Under the pieces are notes generated by a model. The model had not been told where the DNA came from. It did not search any database and was given only the letters and a program-made list of their open reading frames with translations. Shown here in pieces: positions 54,947 to 63,945 of a stretch of 64,000 nucleotides of DNA. The stretch covers positions 1 through 64,000 of the forward strand of contig NZ_BMVM01000021.1 in NCBI RefSeq assembly GCF_014650715.1, given 5' to 3'. The translations under genes and the position numbers were made by a program. The stretch's first letter is position 1. The number at the start of each line of letters is the position of its first letter. Source of the DNA: Streptomyces bluensis (GTDB lineage Bacteria; Actinomycetota; Actinomycetes; Streptomycetales; Streptomycetaceae).

Positions 54947-56131
54947 ATGTTCGACGCCATCGTGGTCGGGGCGCGCTGCGCCGGGGCCCCCACCGCCATG
55001 CTGCTGGCCCGTGCGGGACACCGGGTCCTCCTGCTCGACAAGGGAGCCTTCGGCTCCGACACCCTCTCCACCCATCTCATCCACCAGCCGGGCATCGCGA
55101 CCCTCGCCCGCTGGAACCTGCTCGACACGCTGCGCGCCACCGGCTGCCCGCCCCTTGAGCGGGTGTCGTACGAGGTGGCGGACATACGGCTCGAAGGATG
55201 TGCCCGGGGTGTCGAGGGCCAGCGCGCCGCGTACGCCCCCCGGCGCCGCGTCCTGGACGCCGTCCTGGTCGAGGCAGCCATCGCGGCCGGCGCCGAGTAC
55301 CGCGAGAAGTGCCAGGTGACCGGCCTGCTGCACGACGACAGCGGGCGGGTCGTCGGCGTCGAGGGCAGGCACGGCGGGCGGCCCTTCAGCGAGCGCGCCC
55401 ACCTGGTCGTAGGCGCCGACGGCATGCGCTCCACGGTCGCCGACCTCGTGAAGGCGCCGTACACAGTCGAGGACCCTCGACTGACCTGCGCGTACTACAC
55501 GTACTTCACCGACGTGCCGGCCACCATGGAGCTGCACGAACGAGCCGGGGCCTGGGTGGCGGCGGTGGCCACCCACGACGACGCGACGCTGGTCCTCACC
55601 TACTTCCCGCAGTCCCGCTTCGACGAGGTCCGCGCGGACGCGTTCGGCGCCTACCTGGAGCAGATCCGCACCACCGCGCCCGGACTGTACGAGCGTCTGG
55701 ACGGCAAGCAGCCGGTCGAACGGCTGCGCGGCACGGGCGACCAGCAGAACTTCTTCCGGCAGGCGTCCGGTCGCGGCTGGGTGCTGGTCGGCGACTCGGG
55801 TCATCACAAGGACTCCATCACCGCACGCGGAATCAGCGACGCGTTCATACAAGTAGAATCTTTTGTGAAACATGCAGGTCCAGTTCTGGGAAGCAGTCCG
55901 GAACGGCTCGACGCCGCGCTGGAGGAGTACGCCAAGGAGCGCGACAACACCCTCACGGCGGGCTACGAGGCCACGCTGGGGGTCGCTCAACTGGATCCGC
56001 ACGAACAGCGGTTGTCGCTGTTGAGGGCGGTGCAGCAGGATGCCGAACTGACCTCGATCTACTTCGACACGGTGGCCGGGATCGGTTCGGCCGGCGCACT
56101 ATACACCCCAAAACTTCTGGCACTTTTGTGA
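54947..56131 (+). CDS. FAD-dependent oxidoreductase (PHBH/geranylgeranyl-reductase-like)
   Basis: 394 aa. N-terminal Rossmann motif IVVGARCAGAPTAMLLARAG, then SDTLSTHLIHQPG, and the FAD-binding GWVLVGDSGHHKDSITARGI: a PHBH-fold flavoprotein. The halogenase WxWxIP motif is absent, so hydroxylation, epoxidation or dehydrogenation is more likely than halogenation. It lies 82 nt after the adenylation gene on the same strand and may modify the ACP-bound or released product. Confidence 0.87.
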   Translation: MFDAIVVGARCAGAPTAMLLARAGHRVLLLDKGAFGSDTLSTHLIHQPGIATLARWNLLDTLRATGCPPLERVSYEVADIRLEGCARGVEGQRAAYAPRRRVLDAVLVEAAIAAGAEYREKCQVTGLLHDDSGRVVGVEGRHGGRPFSERAHLVVGADGMRSTVADLVKAPYTVEDPRLTCAYYTYFTDVPATMELHERAGAWVAAVATHDDATLVLTYFPQSRFDEVRADAFGAYLEQIRTTAPGLYERLDGKQPVERLRGTGDQQNFFRQASGRGWVLVGDSGHHKDSITARGISDAFIQVESFVKHAGPVLGSSPERLDAALEEYAKERDNTLTAGYEATLGVAQLDPHEQRLSLLRAVQQDAELTSIYFDTVAGIGSAGALYTPKLLALL

Positions 56132-56328
56132 TTTCCGTCAACTGGTGTGAATGCGCTGGAAGTTGTGGTCAGGCGGATGCTGACGGTGAGCCGAGGGCCT
56201 GGTACGGTTCACCCGGCCGCTGACATATGCCCAGCCCTTGTCAAGGCGGCACGCGCGGGGGATCTCGGGCACTGCGCACCAACGCCCCGACCGTTAAACC
56301 AGTGTTTCGCTGTCGTACGAGGAATCAG

Positions 56329-59175
56329 ATGCCAGGCACCCGGGACCGGCGGACACGTCATCGGTCCGCCTCTCGCAAGAATCTCCGGTTCTCGTTCGTC
56401 GTGCCGTTCGTCGTGCCCGCAGTCCTCGCCACTGGTGTGTGGGGCTACACGGCGGTCGGACTCGTCGACGAGCAGATCCAGCTGCTGGCCGAGACGGACC
56501 GGGCGTCCGCCGTCGCCGGTCCGGCACAGGAGCTCATCACCCGGCTCCAGGAGGAGCGCCGTCTCACCGCCATGTGGCTGGCGAGCCGCGGCGGCGCCAC
56601 CCGCGCGGAGCTGGACGAGGCCCGCGAGAAGACGGATGCCGCCGTCGCCTCGTACCAGACGAAGTCCTCCTCCGGGCTGGACACCTCGGCGTTGACGAGC
56701 GCGGGCGGGAAGCTCGACGAGGCGCTGGACAAGCTGATCGAGCGCCGGAAGGCGATCGACGAGGCCCGCCTCAACAGCGCCGGCGCCTTCCAGTACTTCA
56801 CCGGCGCCGTCACCAACGGCACCGACGTGATCGCCGCCGCCCTGGACAGCGACGACGCGTCCCTCGCCCAGGCGGGCACCGCCACGACGGCCGTCATCCG
56901 GCTGACGGAGATGCTCTCGCGCGAGGACGCGCTGATCTCCGGCGCGCTGCCGTCGCGGCAGATGAGCGAGACGGTCCGCGCCCAGTTCCTTCAGTACCAG
57001 GCGGTCCAGCGGGAGTTGCGGGCCGCGCTGACCGCCCGTGACCTGCCCGCCGGCGGGGCCGCCTCCTACGGGGAGATCACCGACAGCCGCCAGTGGGCAT
57101 CGATCGGTGCCGTCGAGGACGCCGTCACGGGCGCCCGCGGCACGGAGCTGCCCCGGCCCGCGCCGTCGTGGCCGGACGCCGCCGGGACCGTGGTCGGCGA
57201 CCTGCAGACGCTGGGCGCCGACTCCGTGCGCGGCGTGGGCGACTCCGCCTCCGACCGCGCCGGGGACCTGCTGATCGGCGTACTCCTGGGCACCGCGGCC
57301 ACACTGGCCGCGCTCGTCGCCGGCGGGCTGCTGGCCCTGCGCGGCCACCGCTCCGCCATCGACCGGCTGGCCGAACTCCAGCAGAAGACCGAGGAACTGT
57401 CCGGTGTCTGGCTGCCGCAGGTGCTGGCCCGCATCGAGCGCGGCGAGCGCATCGAACCGCAGTCGCTCGCCCACCAGGCCCACCCCTCCGCCGACGAGAT
57501 CGAGCGGCTCGGCGCGGCCATCGACCACCTCGGCCGCGTCGCCGCCGACACCGCCGTACGGCAGAACCTCGGCCGCGAGGGCACCGAGAAGGTCTTCGCG
57601 CAGCTCATCCGCCGTACGCAGATCCTCATCCACCGCCTCATCTCGCTCCTGGACGACCTGGAGCGCAAGCACGAGGACTCCGACCTGCTGAAGGACATCT
57701 TCAAGGTCGACCACCTCGCCACCCGCGTCCGGCGGCACGCGGAGAACCTCGTGATCCTCTCCGGCGCCCCGCCGAGCCGCCGGATGACCGCGCCCGTCTC
57801 CATCACCGACGTGATGCGCAGCGCCGTCGCGGAGACCGAGGCGTACACCCGGGTCAAGGTGAAGAACCTTCCCGCGGACCGGCGTCTGGCCCTGACCGGC
57901 CGGGCCGTCGCCGACGTGACCCACCTGCTCGCCGAGCTCATCGAGAACGGCACGAGCTTCTCGCCGCCGGAAACGCAGGTGTTCATCAGCGCGACGAAGG
58001 TGGCCAAGGGCCTCGCGGTGCATGTCGAGGACCACGGCCTCGGCATGCCGGAGGAGATGCGCGAGAAGGCCAACGAGTTGCTCGCGCACCCGCCCAAGCT
58101 GGACATGACGGCGCTGGGCGAGGACCCGCGCCTCGGCCACTTCGTGGTGGCCCGGCTCGCCGAGCGGCACCACATCAAGGTGGAGCTGCGCGAGTCGGTG
58201 TACGGCGGCACGCTCGTCGTCATGCTGCTGCCCTCGGACCTGCTGGAAGAGATCGACTCGCCGGTCCTGGACCAGCTGAAGTCGGCCGCCGCGACGGTGA
58301 ACCAGGTGCAGGCGCCGAGCGAACGCACCGGGATCGGCGGGGCCGACACGGCGGACACCGACGTGCCCCCGGCGGTGGCCGAGACCGCGCTCGCCGGCGT
58401 GGGCGCCGGGGCGGGCGAGATGACCGCCGGTTCGACGGTCGTCGCCGCCCCCGGCGGTGACGTACTGACGCACACACGGATGCCGGACTACAGCGGGTTC
58501 CCCGACTACGGCGGTGCGGGTCTGCTGCCCCCCGCGGCGGACAACGGCGCCTCCGGTCCGACGGCATGGGCCGCCCCGCAGGAACACCCCGTTCACCACG
58601 CCGAGCCCGGCTACGGCCATCCCGCGGAACGGGGCGTCCCCGCCGGTGCGGAGGCCACGGCCGGAGCGGGAGTCGGTGCCGGACTTGCTGCCGGTGCGGG
58701 GTTCAGTGGTGGAGCAGGGCTCAGCGGCGGAGCGGGACTCAGCGGCGGAGCGGGACTCAGCGCGAGTGCGGGCACGGGAGTCGGCTCGACGTCGGTGTCC
58801 CGTGGCGCGGGTGTCGACGCCGGTGCCAGAGCCTCGGCTCGCGGTACCGACGCGCGGCCGGCCGGCGAGCCCCACAGATCCGCCCCCACCCGTGGCTCGG
58901 TCCCGGCGCCCGCCGCGAACCCGGCGTCGGCCTCCGGTTCCCTGAGCACTCCCACGGTCCTGCCGCAGCGGACCCGGGGAGCCAGCCTCGCCCAGCAGCT
59001 GCGCAAGGAGGCGGACCTCCAGCCCGGCGGCGAAAAGGGGGAGGCCGGGCTCTCGCCCGACGCGTCGGCCCGTGCCATGGTCGCCATACAGCAGGGCCTG
59101 AAGCGGGCCCGGATCTCCGACGACACCGACGACCGGGAGGCATCACGGCCACAGCGCGACCCCGGCGCCCTCTGA
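56329..59175 (+). CDS. cvnA: Conservon sensor kinase-like protein CvnA (second conservon)
   Basis: 948 aa. Two membrane helices (about 20-43 and 315-340) enclose an all-helical extracellular domain of the nitrate/nitrite-sensor (NIT) type (ITRLQEERRLTAMWLASRGG). Then HAMP-like and DHp regions (DHLATRVRRHAENLVILSG), HATPase boxes (LLAELIENGTSFSPPE, EDHGLGM) and a long Gly/Ala-rich tail with GGAGLS repeats. GAGGA precedes ATG 56329. Unlike the first conservon's CvnA it has a true extracellular sensor. Head of cvnA-B-C-D. Confidence 0.93.
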   Translation: MPGTRDRRTRHRSASRKNLRFSFVVPFVVPAVLATGVWGYTAVGLVDEQIQLLAETDRASAVAGPAQELITRLQEERRLTAMWLASRGGATRAELDEAREKTDAAVASYQTKSSSGLDTSALTSAGGKLDEALDKLIERRKAIDEARLNSAGAFQYFTGAVTNGTDVIAAALDSDDASLAQAGTATTAVIRLTEMLSREDALISGALPSRQMSETVRAQFLQYQAVQRELRAALTARDLPAGGAASYGEITDSRQWASIGAVEDAVTGARGTELPRPAPSWPDAAGTVVGDLQTLGADSVRGVGDSASDRAGDLLIGVLLGTAATLAALVAGGLLALRGHRSAIDRLAELQQKTEELSGVWLPQVLARIERGERIEPQSLAHQAHPSADEIERLGAAIDHLGRVAADTAVRQNLGREGTEKVFAQLIRRTQILIHRLISLLDDLERKHEDSDLLKDIFKVDHLATRVRRHAENLVILSGAPPSRRMTAPVSITDVMRSAVAETEAYTRVKVKNLPADRRLALTGRAVADVTHLLAELIENGTSFSPPETQVFISATKVAKGLAVHVEDHGLGMPEEMREKANELLAHPPKLDMTALGEDPRLGHFVVARLAERHHIKVELRESVYGGTLVVMLLPSDLLEEIDSPVLDQLKSAAATVNQVQAPSERTGIGGADTADTDVPPAVAETALAGVGAGAGEMTAGSTVVAAPGGDVLTHTRMPDYSGFPDYGGAGLLPPAADNGASGPTAWAAPQEHPVHHAEPGYGHPAERGVPAGAEATAGAGVGAGLAAGAGFSGGAGLSGGAGLSGGAGLSASAGTGVGSTSVSRGAGVDAGARASARGTDARPAGEPHRSAPTRGSVPAPAANPASASGSLSTPTVLPQRTRGASLAQQLRKEADLQPGGEKGEAGLSPDASARAMVAIQQGLKRARISDDTDDREASRPQRDPGAL
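58702..58773 (+). repeat. 18-bp in-frame tandem repeat in cvnA
   Basis: Four consecutive 18-bp units (58702, 58720, 58738, 58756), the middle two identical (CTCAGCGGCGGAGCGGGA), encoding GGAGLS-type hexapeptides in the C-terminal tail. Likely length-variable between strains. Confidence 0.85.
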
Positions 59176-59271
59176 CGGGCGCCACAAGCGCCCCCACGAC
59201 TTGGCGCTCTCCCCGACGCGCCACCTGACCGGCGCACCCAGGCGCCAACTAACTGTGAGGAACATTCAGGA

Positions 59272-59700
59272 ATGACTGAGCAGGTACACTCCGGTCCCCA
59301 GCTGGACTGGCTCCTGGACGGGCTGGTGGAACGGATACCGGAGATCCGCTGCGCCGTCGTACTGTCCGGGGACGGCCTCCTCATCGGCAAGTCACGGGAC
59401 ATCCGCCGCGACGACGCGGAGCACCTCTCCGCGGTCGGCTCGGGCATGCACAGCCTCGCCCGGGGTGTGGCACGCCACTTCCACGGCGGAGAGGTCCAGC
59501 AGACGGTCATCCAGATGGATCGGGCGTTCCTCTTCGTCACCGCGGCCGGCCAGGGCGCGCGGCTCGCCGCCATCGCCTCCGAGGAGGTCGACGTCGGGAT
59601 GATGGCCTTCGAGATGGGCACGCTGGTCAAGCAGGTGGGCAAGTACCTGTCCGCCGCGCCCCGTGTGCAGGCCCCGGCCGGTTACGTGCAGGATGCGTGA
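59272..59700 (+). CDS. cvnB: Conservon protein CvnB (Roadblock/LC7), second conservon
   Basis: 142 aa. Roadblock/LC7 domain (LDWLLDGLVERIPEIRCAVVLS, AFLFVTAAGQGARLAAIAS). It is separated from cvnA by 96 bp, unlike the 4-nt overlap in the first conservon. GTGAGGAA precedes the ATG. Predicted regulator of the CvnD GTPase. Confidence 0.94.
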   Translation: MTEQVHSGPQLDWLLDGLVERIPEIRCAVVLSGDGLLIGKSRDIRRDDAEHLSAVGSGMHSLARGVARHFHGGEVQQTVIQMDRAFLFVTAAGQGARLAAIASEEVDVGMMAFEMGTLVKQVGKYLSAAPRVQAPAGYVQDA

Positions 59701-60067
59701 ACCCCGTTGGCTCGACGATGAGCAGGCCGGGCGCCATGTCCGTCCGTACGCCATCACCGGCGGACGGACGCGCCACAGCCAGCACAACTTCACCCTCATC
59801 ACGCTGGTCGTCTCACGGCATGACCACGAGTGGGACCACGACCACCTGGAACCGGAGTCCATGGCGATCCTGGCACTGTGCCGGGATCGCGCGGTGGCGG
59901 TGGCCGAGATCGCCGGCAACCTGGACCTGCCGGTGAGCGTGGTGAAGGTGCTCTGTGGGGACCTCCTCAACGGCGAGCTGATCATTGTCCAGGCCCCGCC
60001 CGCGCTGAGCGAGCAGCCGAGCGTGGAACTCATCGAAAGGGTGATGGATGGTATCCGTCGGCTCTGA
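59693..60067 (+). CDS. cvnC: Conservon protein CvnC (DUF742), second conservon
   Basis: 124 aa. HVRPYAITGGRTRHS, ALCRDRAVAVAEIAGNLDLPVSVVKVLCGDLLN and ERVMDGIRRL are typical of DUF742. ATG overlaps the end of cvnB by 8 nt; the end overlaps cvnD by 20 nt. Confidence 0.93.
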   Translation: MREPRWLDDEQAGRHVRPYAITGGRTRHSQHNFTLITLVVSRHDHEWDHDHLEPESMAILALCRDRAVAVAEIAGNLDLPVSVVKVLCGDLLNGELIIVQAPPALSEQPSVELIERVMDGIRRL

Positions 60068-60641
60068 GCAGGTCATGCCGACCGCATTGAAGATCCTCAT
60101 CGCGGGCGGATTCGGCGTGGGCAAGACCACCATGGTGGGCTCGGTCAGCGAGGTCGCGCCGCTGGAGACCGAGGAGCGGATCACCGCGGCGAGTGTCGGG
60201 GTCGACGACCTGGCGGGTGTGGAGAAGAAGGTCTCCACGACGGTCGCCATGGACTTCGGACGGATCACCATCTCCCCCGAGCTGGTGCTCTACCTGTTCG
60301 GTACCCCCGGCCAGGACCGCTTCTGGTTCATGTGGGACGACCTGTCCACGGGCGCCCTCGGGGCCGTGGTCCTGGCGGACACCCGCCGCCTGGACGCGTC
60401 GTTCGCCTCGATCGACTTCTTCGAGGCCCGGGACATTCCCTTCGCCGTGGGCGTCAACTGCTTCAACGGCCGCCGTGAGGCCAGCGCCGAACAGGTCCGC
60501 CAGGCCCTCGACCTGGACCCCTCCACCCCGGTCATCCTCTGCGACGTCCGTGAGCGGAGCTCCAGCAAGGCGGTCCTCCTCGCGGTCCTTGAGGCGGCCC
60601 GGGCCCAGGCGGCGGCCCGCCTGGCGACCACCGGCCACTGA
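60048..60641 (+). CDS. cvnD: Conservon GTPase CvnD, second conservon
   Basis: 197 aa. P-loop GGFGVGKT (20-27), switch FGTPGQDRFWFMWDDL, and N-C-F-N at the guanine-recognition site, again not the canonical NKxD. Last gene of this conservon; no P450 follows, and the next gene converges 13 bp away. Confidence 0.93.
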   Translation: MVSVGSEQVMPTALKILIAGGFGVGKTTMVGSVSEVAPLETEERITAASVGVDDLAGVEKKVSTTVAMDFGRITISPELVLYLFGTPGQDRFWFMWDDLSTGALGAVVLADTRRLDASFASIDFFEARDIPFAVGVNCFNGRREASAEQVRQALDLDPSTPVILCDVRERSSSKAVLLAVLEAARAQAAARLATTGH

Positions 60642-60654
60642 CCACTGACACCTG

Positions 60655-61617
60655 TCAGGTCCGCGACTCCCCGGCCCTGGCGAGGAGTTCGTCCCGCCTG
60701 ATGGGGTCGGTCAGGGTGGCCGGGACGGTGCAGGCGTGGGCGCCGGCGATGGCGCCGTAGAGTCCGCACCGCCGCGGGGACTCACCGGAGAGGTGGCCGA
60801 AGAGATAGCCCGCGGCGAAGGCGTCACCGGCGCCGTTGGAGTCGATGATGCGGGCCGCGGGAGTGACGGCGGGGATGTGGGTGAGCTCGCCGTCGGCGAG
60901 CTGGTACGCCCCGTCGGCGCCGGCCGTGGCGACCACCACCCGGGCGCGACCGCGGTCGGCGATCTCCCGCATGGTCCTCTCCGGGTCCGTCAGCGCGGCG
61001 ACCGACACGAAGACGAGGTCCGCCGCGAGCGCGAAGGGCTCGTGGTAGGGGTTGACGCCGTCCCAGTCGTGCAGGTCGGTCGAGATCGTCACCCCTGTTT
61101 CCCGCAGCAGCGGCAGGGCGTGGGCGCAGGGGTGCGAGAGGGACACATGGACGTGGCGGGCGGCCTCGGCAAGGGCCCGGACGGTGTCCTCCGGCAGCCG
61201 GTCCGCGTCCCGGGTGCGGGTGCTGTCGTACAGCGAGAGCCGCCGCCCGTCCGGGGCGACCAGGTTCACCGCGCGTCTGGTGCCGCTGGGCAGGGGGACC
61301 GCGGTGAACGGAATCCCCCGCTCACGGTGCAGCGCGCGGACCAGGTCGCCCTCGTGGTCGTCGCCGATCATGTCGAGGTGGTGTGTCCCGAGGCCCAGCG
61401 CGTGCACGCCGGCCGCCAGGAAGTCGCCGGTCTGGCCCGCCCGGGTCTCGATCGCGGGCACCATGTAGCTGTCGGCGAACGGGAGCGGCAACTCGGGGAC
61501 GTACACGATCGTGTCGACCCCGGCTCCGCCGAGAACGAGGACGTCGATGCCGTCCGCGCCCTCTGCCCCGGCTCCGCTGTCCGAGGTGCCCGCTCCCCCG
61601 CCCTGCTGCTTGATCAC
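60655..61617 (-). CDS. PfkB-family carbohydrate kinase
   Basis: 320 aa. PfkB/ribokinase signatures: VLGGAGVDTIVYVPELPLPFADSYMV at the N-terminus, AGQTGDFLAAGVHALG and the catalytic DSNGAGDAFAAGYLFG with the base Asp. Sugar or nucleoside substrate not readable. The N-terminus has a Gly/Ser/Ala-rich extension of about 20 residues. Divergent from the methyltransferase gene. Confidence 0.92.
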   Translation of the reverse strand: MIKQQGGGAGTSDSGAGAEGADGIDVLVLGGAGVDTIVYVPELPLPFADSYMVPAIETRAGQTGDFLAAGVHALGLGTHHLDMIGDDHEGDLVRALHRERGIPFTAVPLPSGTRRAVNLVAPDGRRLSLYDSTRTRDADRLPEDTVRALAEAARHVHVSLSHPCAHALPLLRETGVTISTDLHDWDGVNPYHEPFALAADLVFVSVAALTDPERTMREIADRGRARVVVATAGADGAYQLADGELTHIPAVTPAARIIDSNGAGDAFAAGYLFGHLSGESPRRCGLYGAIAGAHACTVPATLTDPIRRDELLARAGESRT

Positions 61618-61726
61618 GGGCCAAGGGTACGGCGGGGACGGTCAGTTCGGGGAGCCCGCCGACCAGTACGGTGCTGCCGGCGCTGCACTGAGAACCATCC
61701 ACGATGGGAAACAGGAGGGGATGGCT

Positions 61727-62542
61727 GTGTCCGACAACGGATGGCCGGCCGACCGGATGGACACCGAGAACGCGCACTCGGCGCGTATCTACGACTACAT
61801 CCTCGGTGGCAAGGACTTCTACCCCGCCGACCAGGAGGCGGGCGACGCCATGGCGCGGGAGTGGCCGGCCCTGCCGGTCCACATGCGCGCCAACCGCGAC
61901 TGGATGAACCGTGCCGTGCGCCGGCTCGCCGAGGAGGCGGGCATGCGCCAGTTCCTCGACATCGGCACGGGCATCCCCACCTCGCCCAACCTCCATGAGA
62001 TCGCCCAGTCGGTGGCGCCGGAGTGCCGGGTCGTCTACGTGGACAACGACCCGATCGTGCTCACCCTGTCCCAGGGCCTGCTCTCCAGCACGCCCGAGGG
62101 GAAGACGGCGTACATCGAGGCCGACTTCCAGGACCCGGAGGCCGTCCTGAACTCTCCCGAGGTCCGGGAGACCCTCGACCTGGGCAAGCCGGTCGCGCTG
62201 ACCGTGATCGCGATCGTCCACTTCGTCCTGGACGAGGACGACGCGGTCGGTATCGTGCGCCGTCTCCTGGAGCCCCTTCCCTCCGGCAGCCACCTCGCGA
62301 TGACCATCGGCACCGCCGACTTCGCGCCCAAGGAGGTGGGCCGCGTCGCCCGCGAGTACGCCGCCCGGAACATGCCGATGCGGCTGCGCACGATCGACGA
62401 GGCCCACGAGTTCTTCGAGGGCCTCGAACTGGTCGAGCCGGGCATCGTCCAGGTCCACAAGTGGCACCCGGACGGCATGGGCGAGCAGGGCGTCCGGGAC
62501 GAGGACATCGCGATGTACGGGGCGGTGGCCCGCAAGCCGTAG
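61727..62542 (+). CDS. SAM-dependent methyltransferase, DUF574 (Methyltransf_19) family
   Basis: 271 aa. NAHSARIYDYILGGKDFYPAD at the N-terminus and FLDIGTGIPTSPNLHEIAQ as SAM-binding motif I, followed by VVYVDNDPIVL: hallmarks of DUF574. GTG 61727 is preferred, eight bases after AGGAGG; ATG 61721 is too close to it. Targets of this large actinobacterial family are unknown. Confidence 0.9.
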   Translation: MSDNGWPADRMDTENAHSARIYDYILGGKDFYPADQEAGDAMAREWPALPVHMRANRDWMNRAVRRLAEEAGMRQFLDIGTGIPTSPNLHEIAQSVAPECRVVYVDNDPIVLTLSQGLLSSTPEGKTAYIEADFQDPEAVLNSPEVRETLDLGKPVALTVIAIVHFVLDEDDAVGIVRRLLEPLPSGSHLAMTIGTADFAPKEVGRVAREYAARNMPMRLRTIDEAHEFFEGLELVEPGIVQVHKWHPDGMGEQGVRDEDIAMYGAVARKP

Positions 62543-62634
62543 CGCACCGCCCCCGACGCGGCGCGGGCGGCCCGGGAGTCCTGGACCGCCCGCCGCCGTG
62601 CGTCGGCGCGCCGTACGTCGGCGCGAGCCGTATG

Positions 62635-63591
62635 TCAGTCCAGGCCCGCCGACTTCAGCCAGGCCTTGGCGACGTCCAGGGGGTCCTTGTTCTCCAGCTG
62701 CACCTGGGAGTCCAGGTCGAGCAGCGTCTTGGTGGTCAGCTTCGCCGAGACGGCGTTGAGCGCGTCGACGCCCTCCTGGGGGAGGCCGGACTTGTGGACC
62801 AGCGGTGTCACGTTGGCGAACCCGAAGAGGTTCTTCGGGTCCTGAAGGACCACGAACTTCTCCTTGATGATGGTCGGGTCCGTGGTGAAGAGGTCCGCGG
62901 CCTGCACGGTGTTCTTCTTCAGCGCCGCCTGGGTCAGGGGGCCGCCCGCGTCGAGCGCCTTGAAGGACTTGAACTCCAGGCCGTACTCCGACTTCAGGCC
63001 CACCAGGCCCTGGTGGCGGGTCTGGAACTCGGGCGAGCCGCCGATGACCAGGTCGGGGGCGGCGTCCTTGAGGTCCGCGAGGGTGGACTCGGAGGTGAGG
63101 CCGTACTGCTTCGCGGTCTGGGCGTTGACCGTGACGGAGTCCTTGTCCTCGGCGGGCGACGACTGAAGCAGCGTCAGCTTCGGGTCGAGCTTGCCCTGCA
63201 CGGCGGCGTTCACGGCCTCGGTCGACTTCTGCTCGGCCGTCTTGTCCAGGTACGCCAGCAGCGAGCCGTTGTACTCGGGCAGAACCGTGATGGAACCGTT
63301 CTTCAGCAGGCCGTAGGTGGTCTCGCGGCTGCCGATGTTCGGCTTGTACGTGACCTTCATGCCCTTGGCCTTCAGGGCCTCGCCGTAGATGTCGGCGAGC
63401 AGGATGCTCTCGGCGAAGTTGTTGGAACCGACGACGACGGTGTCGCCGGAGGCCTTGTCGTCGAGCGGGTTGTCTGCCTGGTCACCGGAGGAGCCGCACC
63501 CTGCCAGCAGGGCCGTGGTGGCGGCGAGCGCGACGGCGGCGGCACCGGGGTGCCTGCGGAGGGACCTGCGGCGGGGAGGGGTAGAAGTCAC
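62635..63591 (-). CDS. Glycine betaine/proline-type (OpuAC) substrate-binding lipoprotein
   Basis: 318 aa. GTG start, signal peptide with lipobox LLAGC (Cys32), then an OpuAC-like binding fold (VVVGSNNFAESILLADIYGEAL, GSRETTYGLLKNGSITVLPEY, DLFTTDPTIIKEKFVVLQDP). Probably binds a compatible solute such as glycine betaine or choline for osmoprotection. The permease and ATPase genes are not on this side; the divergent partial gene at 63946 is not identifiable. Confidence 0.87.
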   Translation of the reverse strand: MTSTPPRRRSLRRHPGAAAVALAATTALLAGCGSSGDQADNPLDDKASGDTVVVGSNNFAESILLADIYGEALKAKGMKVTYKPNIGSRETTYGLLKNGSITVLPEYNGSLLAYLDKTAEQKSTEAVNAAVQGKLDPKLTLLQSSPAEDKDSVTVNAQTAKQYGLTSESTLADLKDAAPDLVIGGSPEFQTRHQGLVGLKSEYGLEFKSFKALDAGGPLTQAALKKNTVQAADLFTTDPTIIKEKFVVLQDPKNLFGFANVTPLVHKSGLPQEGVDALNAVSAKLTTKTLLDLDSQVQLENKDPLDVAKAWLKSAGLD

Positions 63592-63945
63592 GATTCCGTT
63601 CCGGACTGGGAGGCGGGGGGACACGTGCGTGATGGTCTTGTCCTGATCCAATCCACCCGGATCCAGATGCGTCAAGAGCAACCAGATCACCGATTCGACA
63701 CCGATTCGCTTCGACTATTACCCAATTGTGATCGATGGTGAGCCTGTTGAGACGCTAGTCTCACCTGGGCCGACATCGGGGCACGTTGGCGGAGGACGAC
63801 GCCGGAGTCGCCTTGCAGCCCCTCTGCGAGGTCGGTTCCCTTTCTGGCTGTATGCTCCCGTTCCGCTTCGACGAACGGCCAGATCCGGTCAAGAACGGTC
63901 ACGTAAGGCTTTCGTGCGCCATGTGACGCCCATTAAGGAGGCCTG
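63592..63945. other. Divergent intergenic region with direct repeats and a palindrome
   Basis: 354 bp, relatively AT-rich. Two CACCGATTCG repeats 11 bp apart (63688-63697, 63699-63708) lie just upstream of a minus-strand TTGACG (63670-63675) that could be the lipoprotein promoter -35. An inverted repeat TGAGAC-N4-GTCTCA follows at 63748-63763. Confidence 0.55.
63748..63763. promoter_or_regulatory. Inverted repeat TGAGAC-N4-GTCTCA
   Basis: Perfect 6-bp arms around GCTA, midway between the divergent lipoprotein gene and the partial gene at 63946. Candidate operator; no regulator is adjacent in the window. Confidence 0.4.

Noticed and set aside
54947..56131. FAD enzyme as a flavin-dependent halogenase
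   Set aside because: The PHBH-like FAD motifs are present, but the WxWxIP halogenase motif is not seen.
56209..58875. 888-aa minus-strand frame opposite the second cvnA
   Set aside because: Antisense shadow; CvnA motifs on the plus strand are unambiguous.
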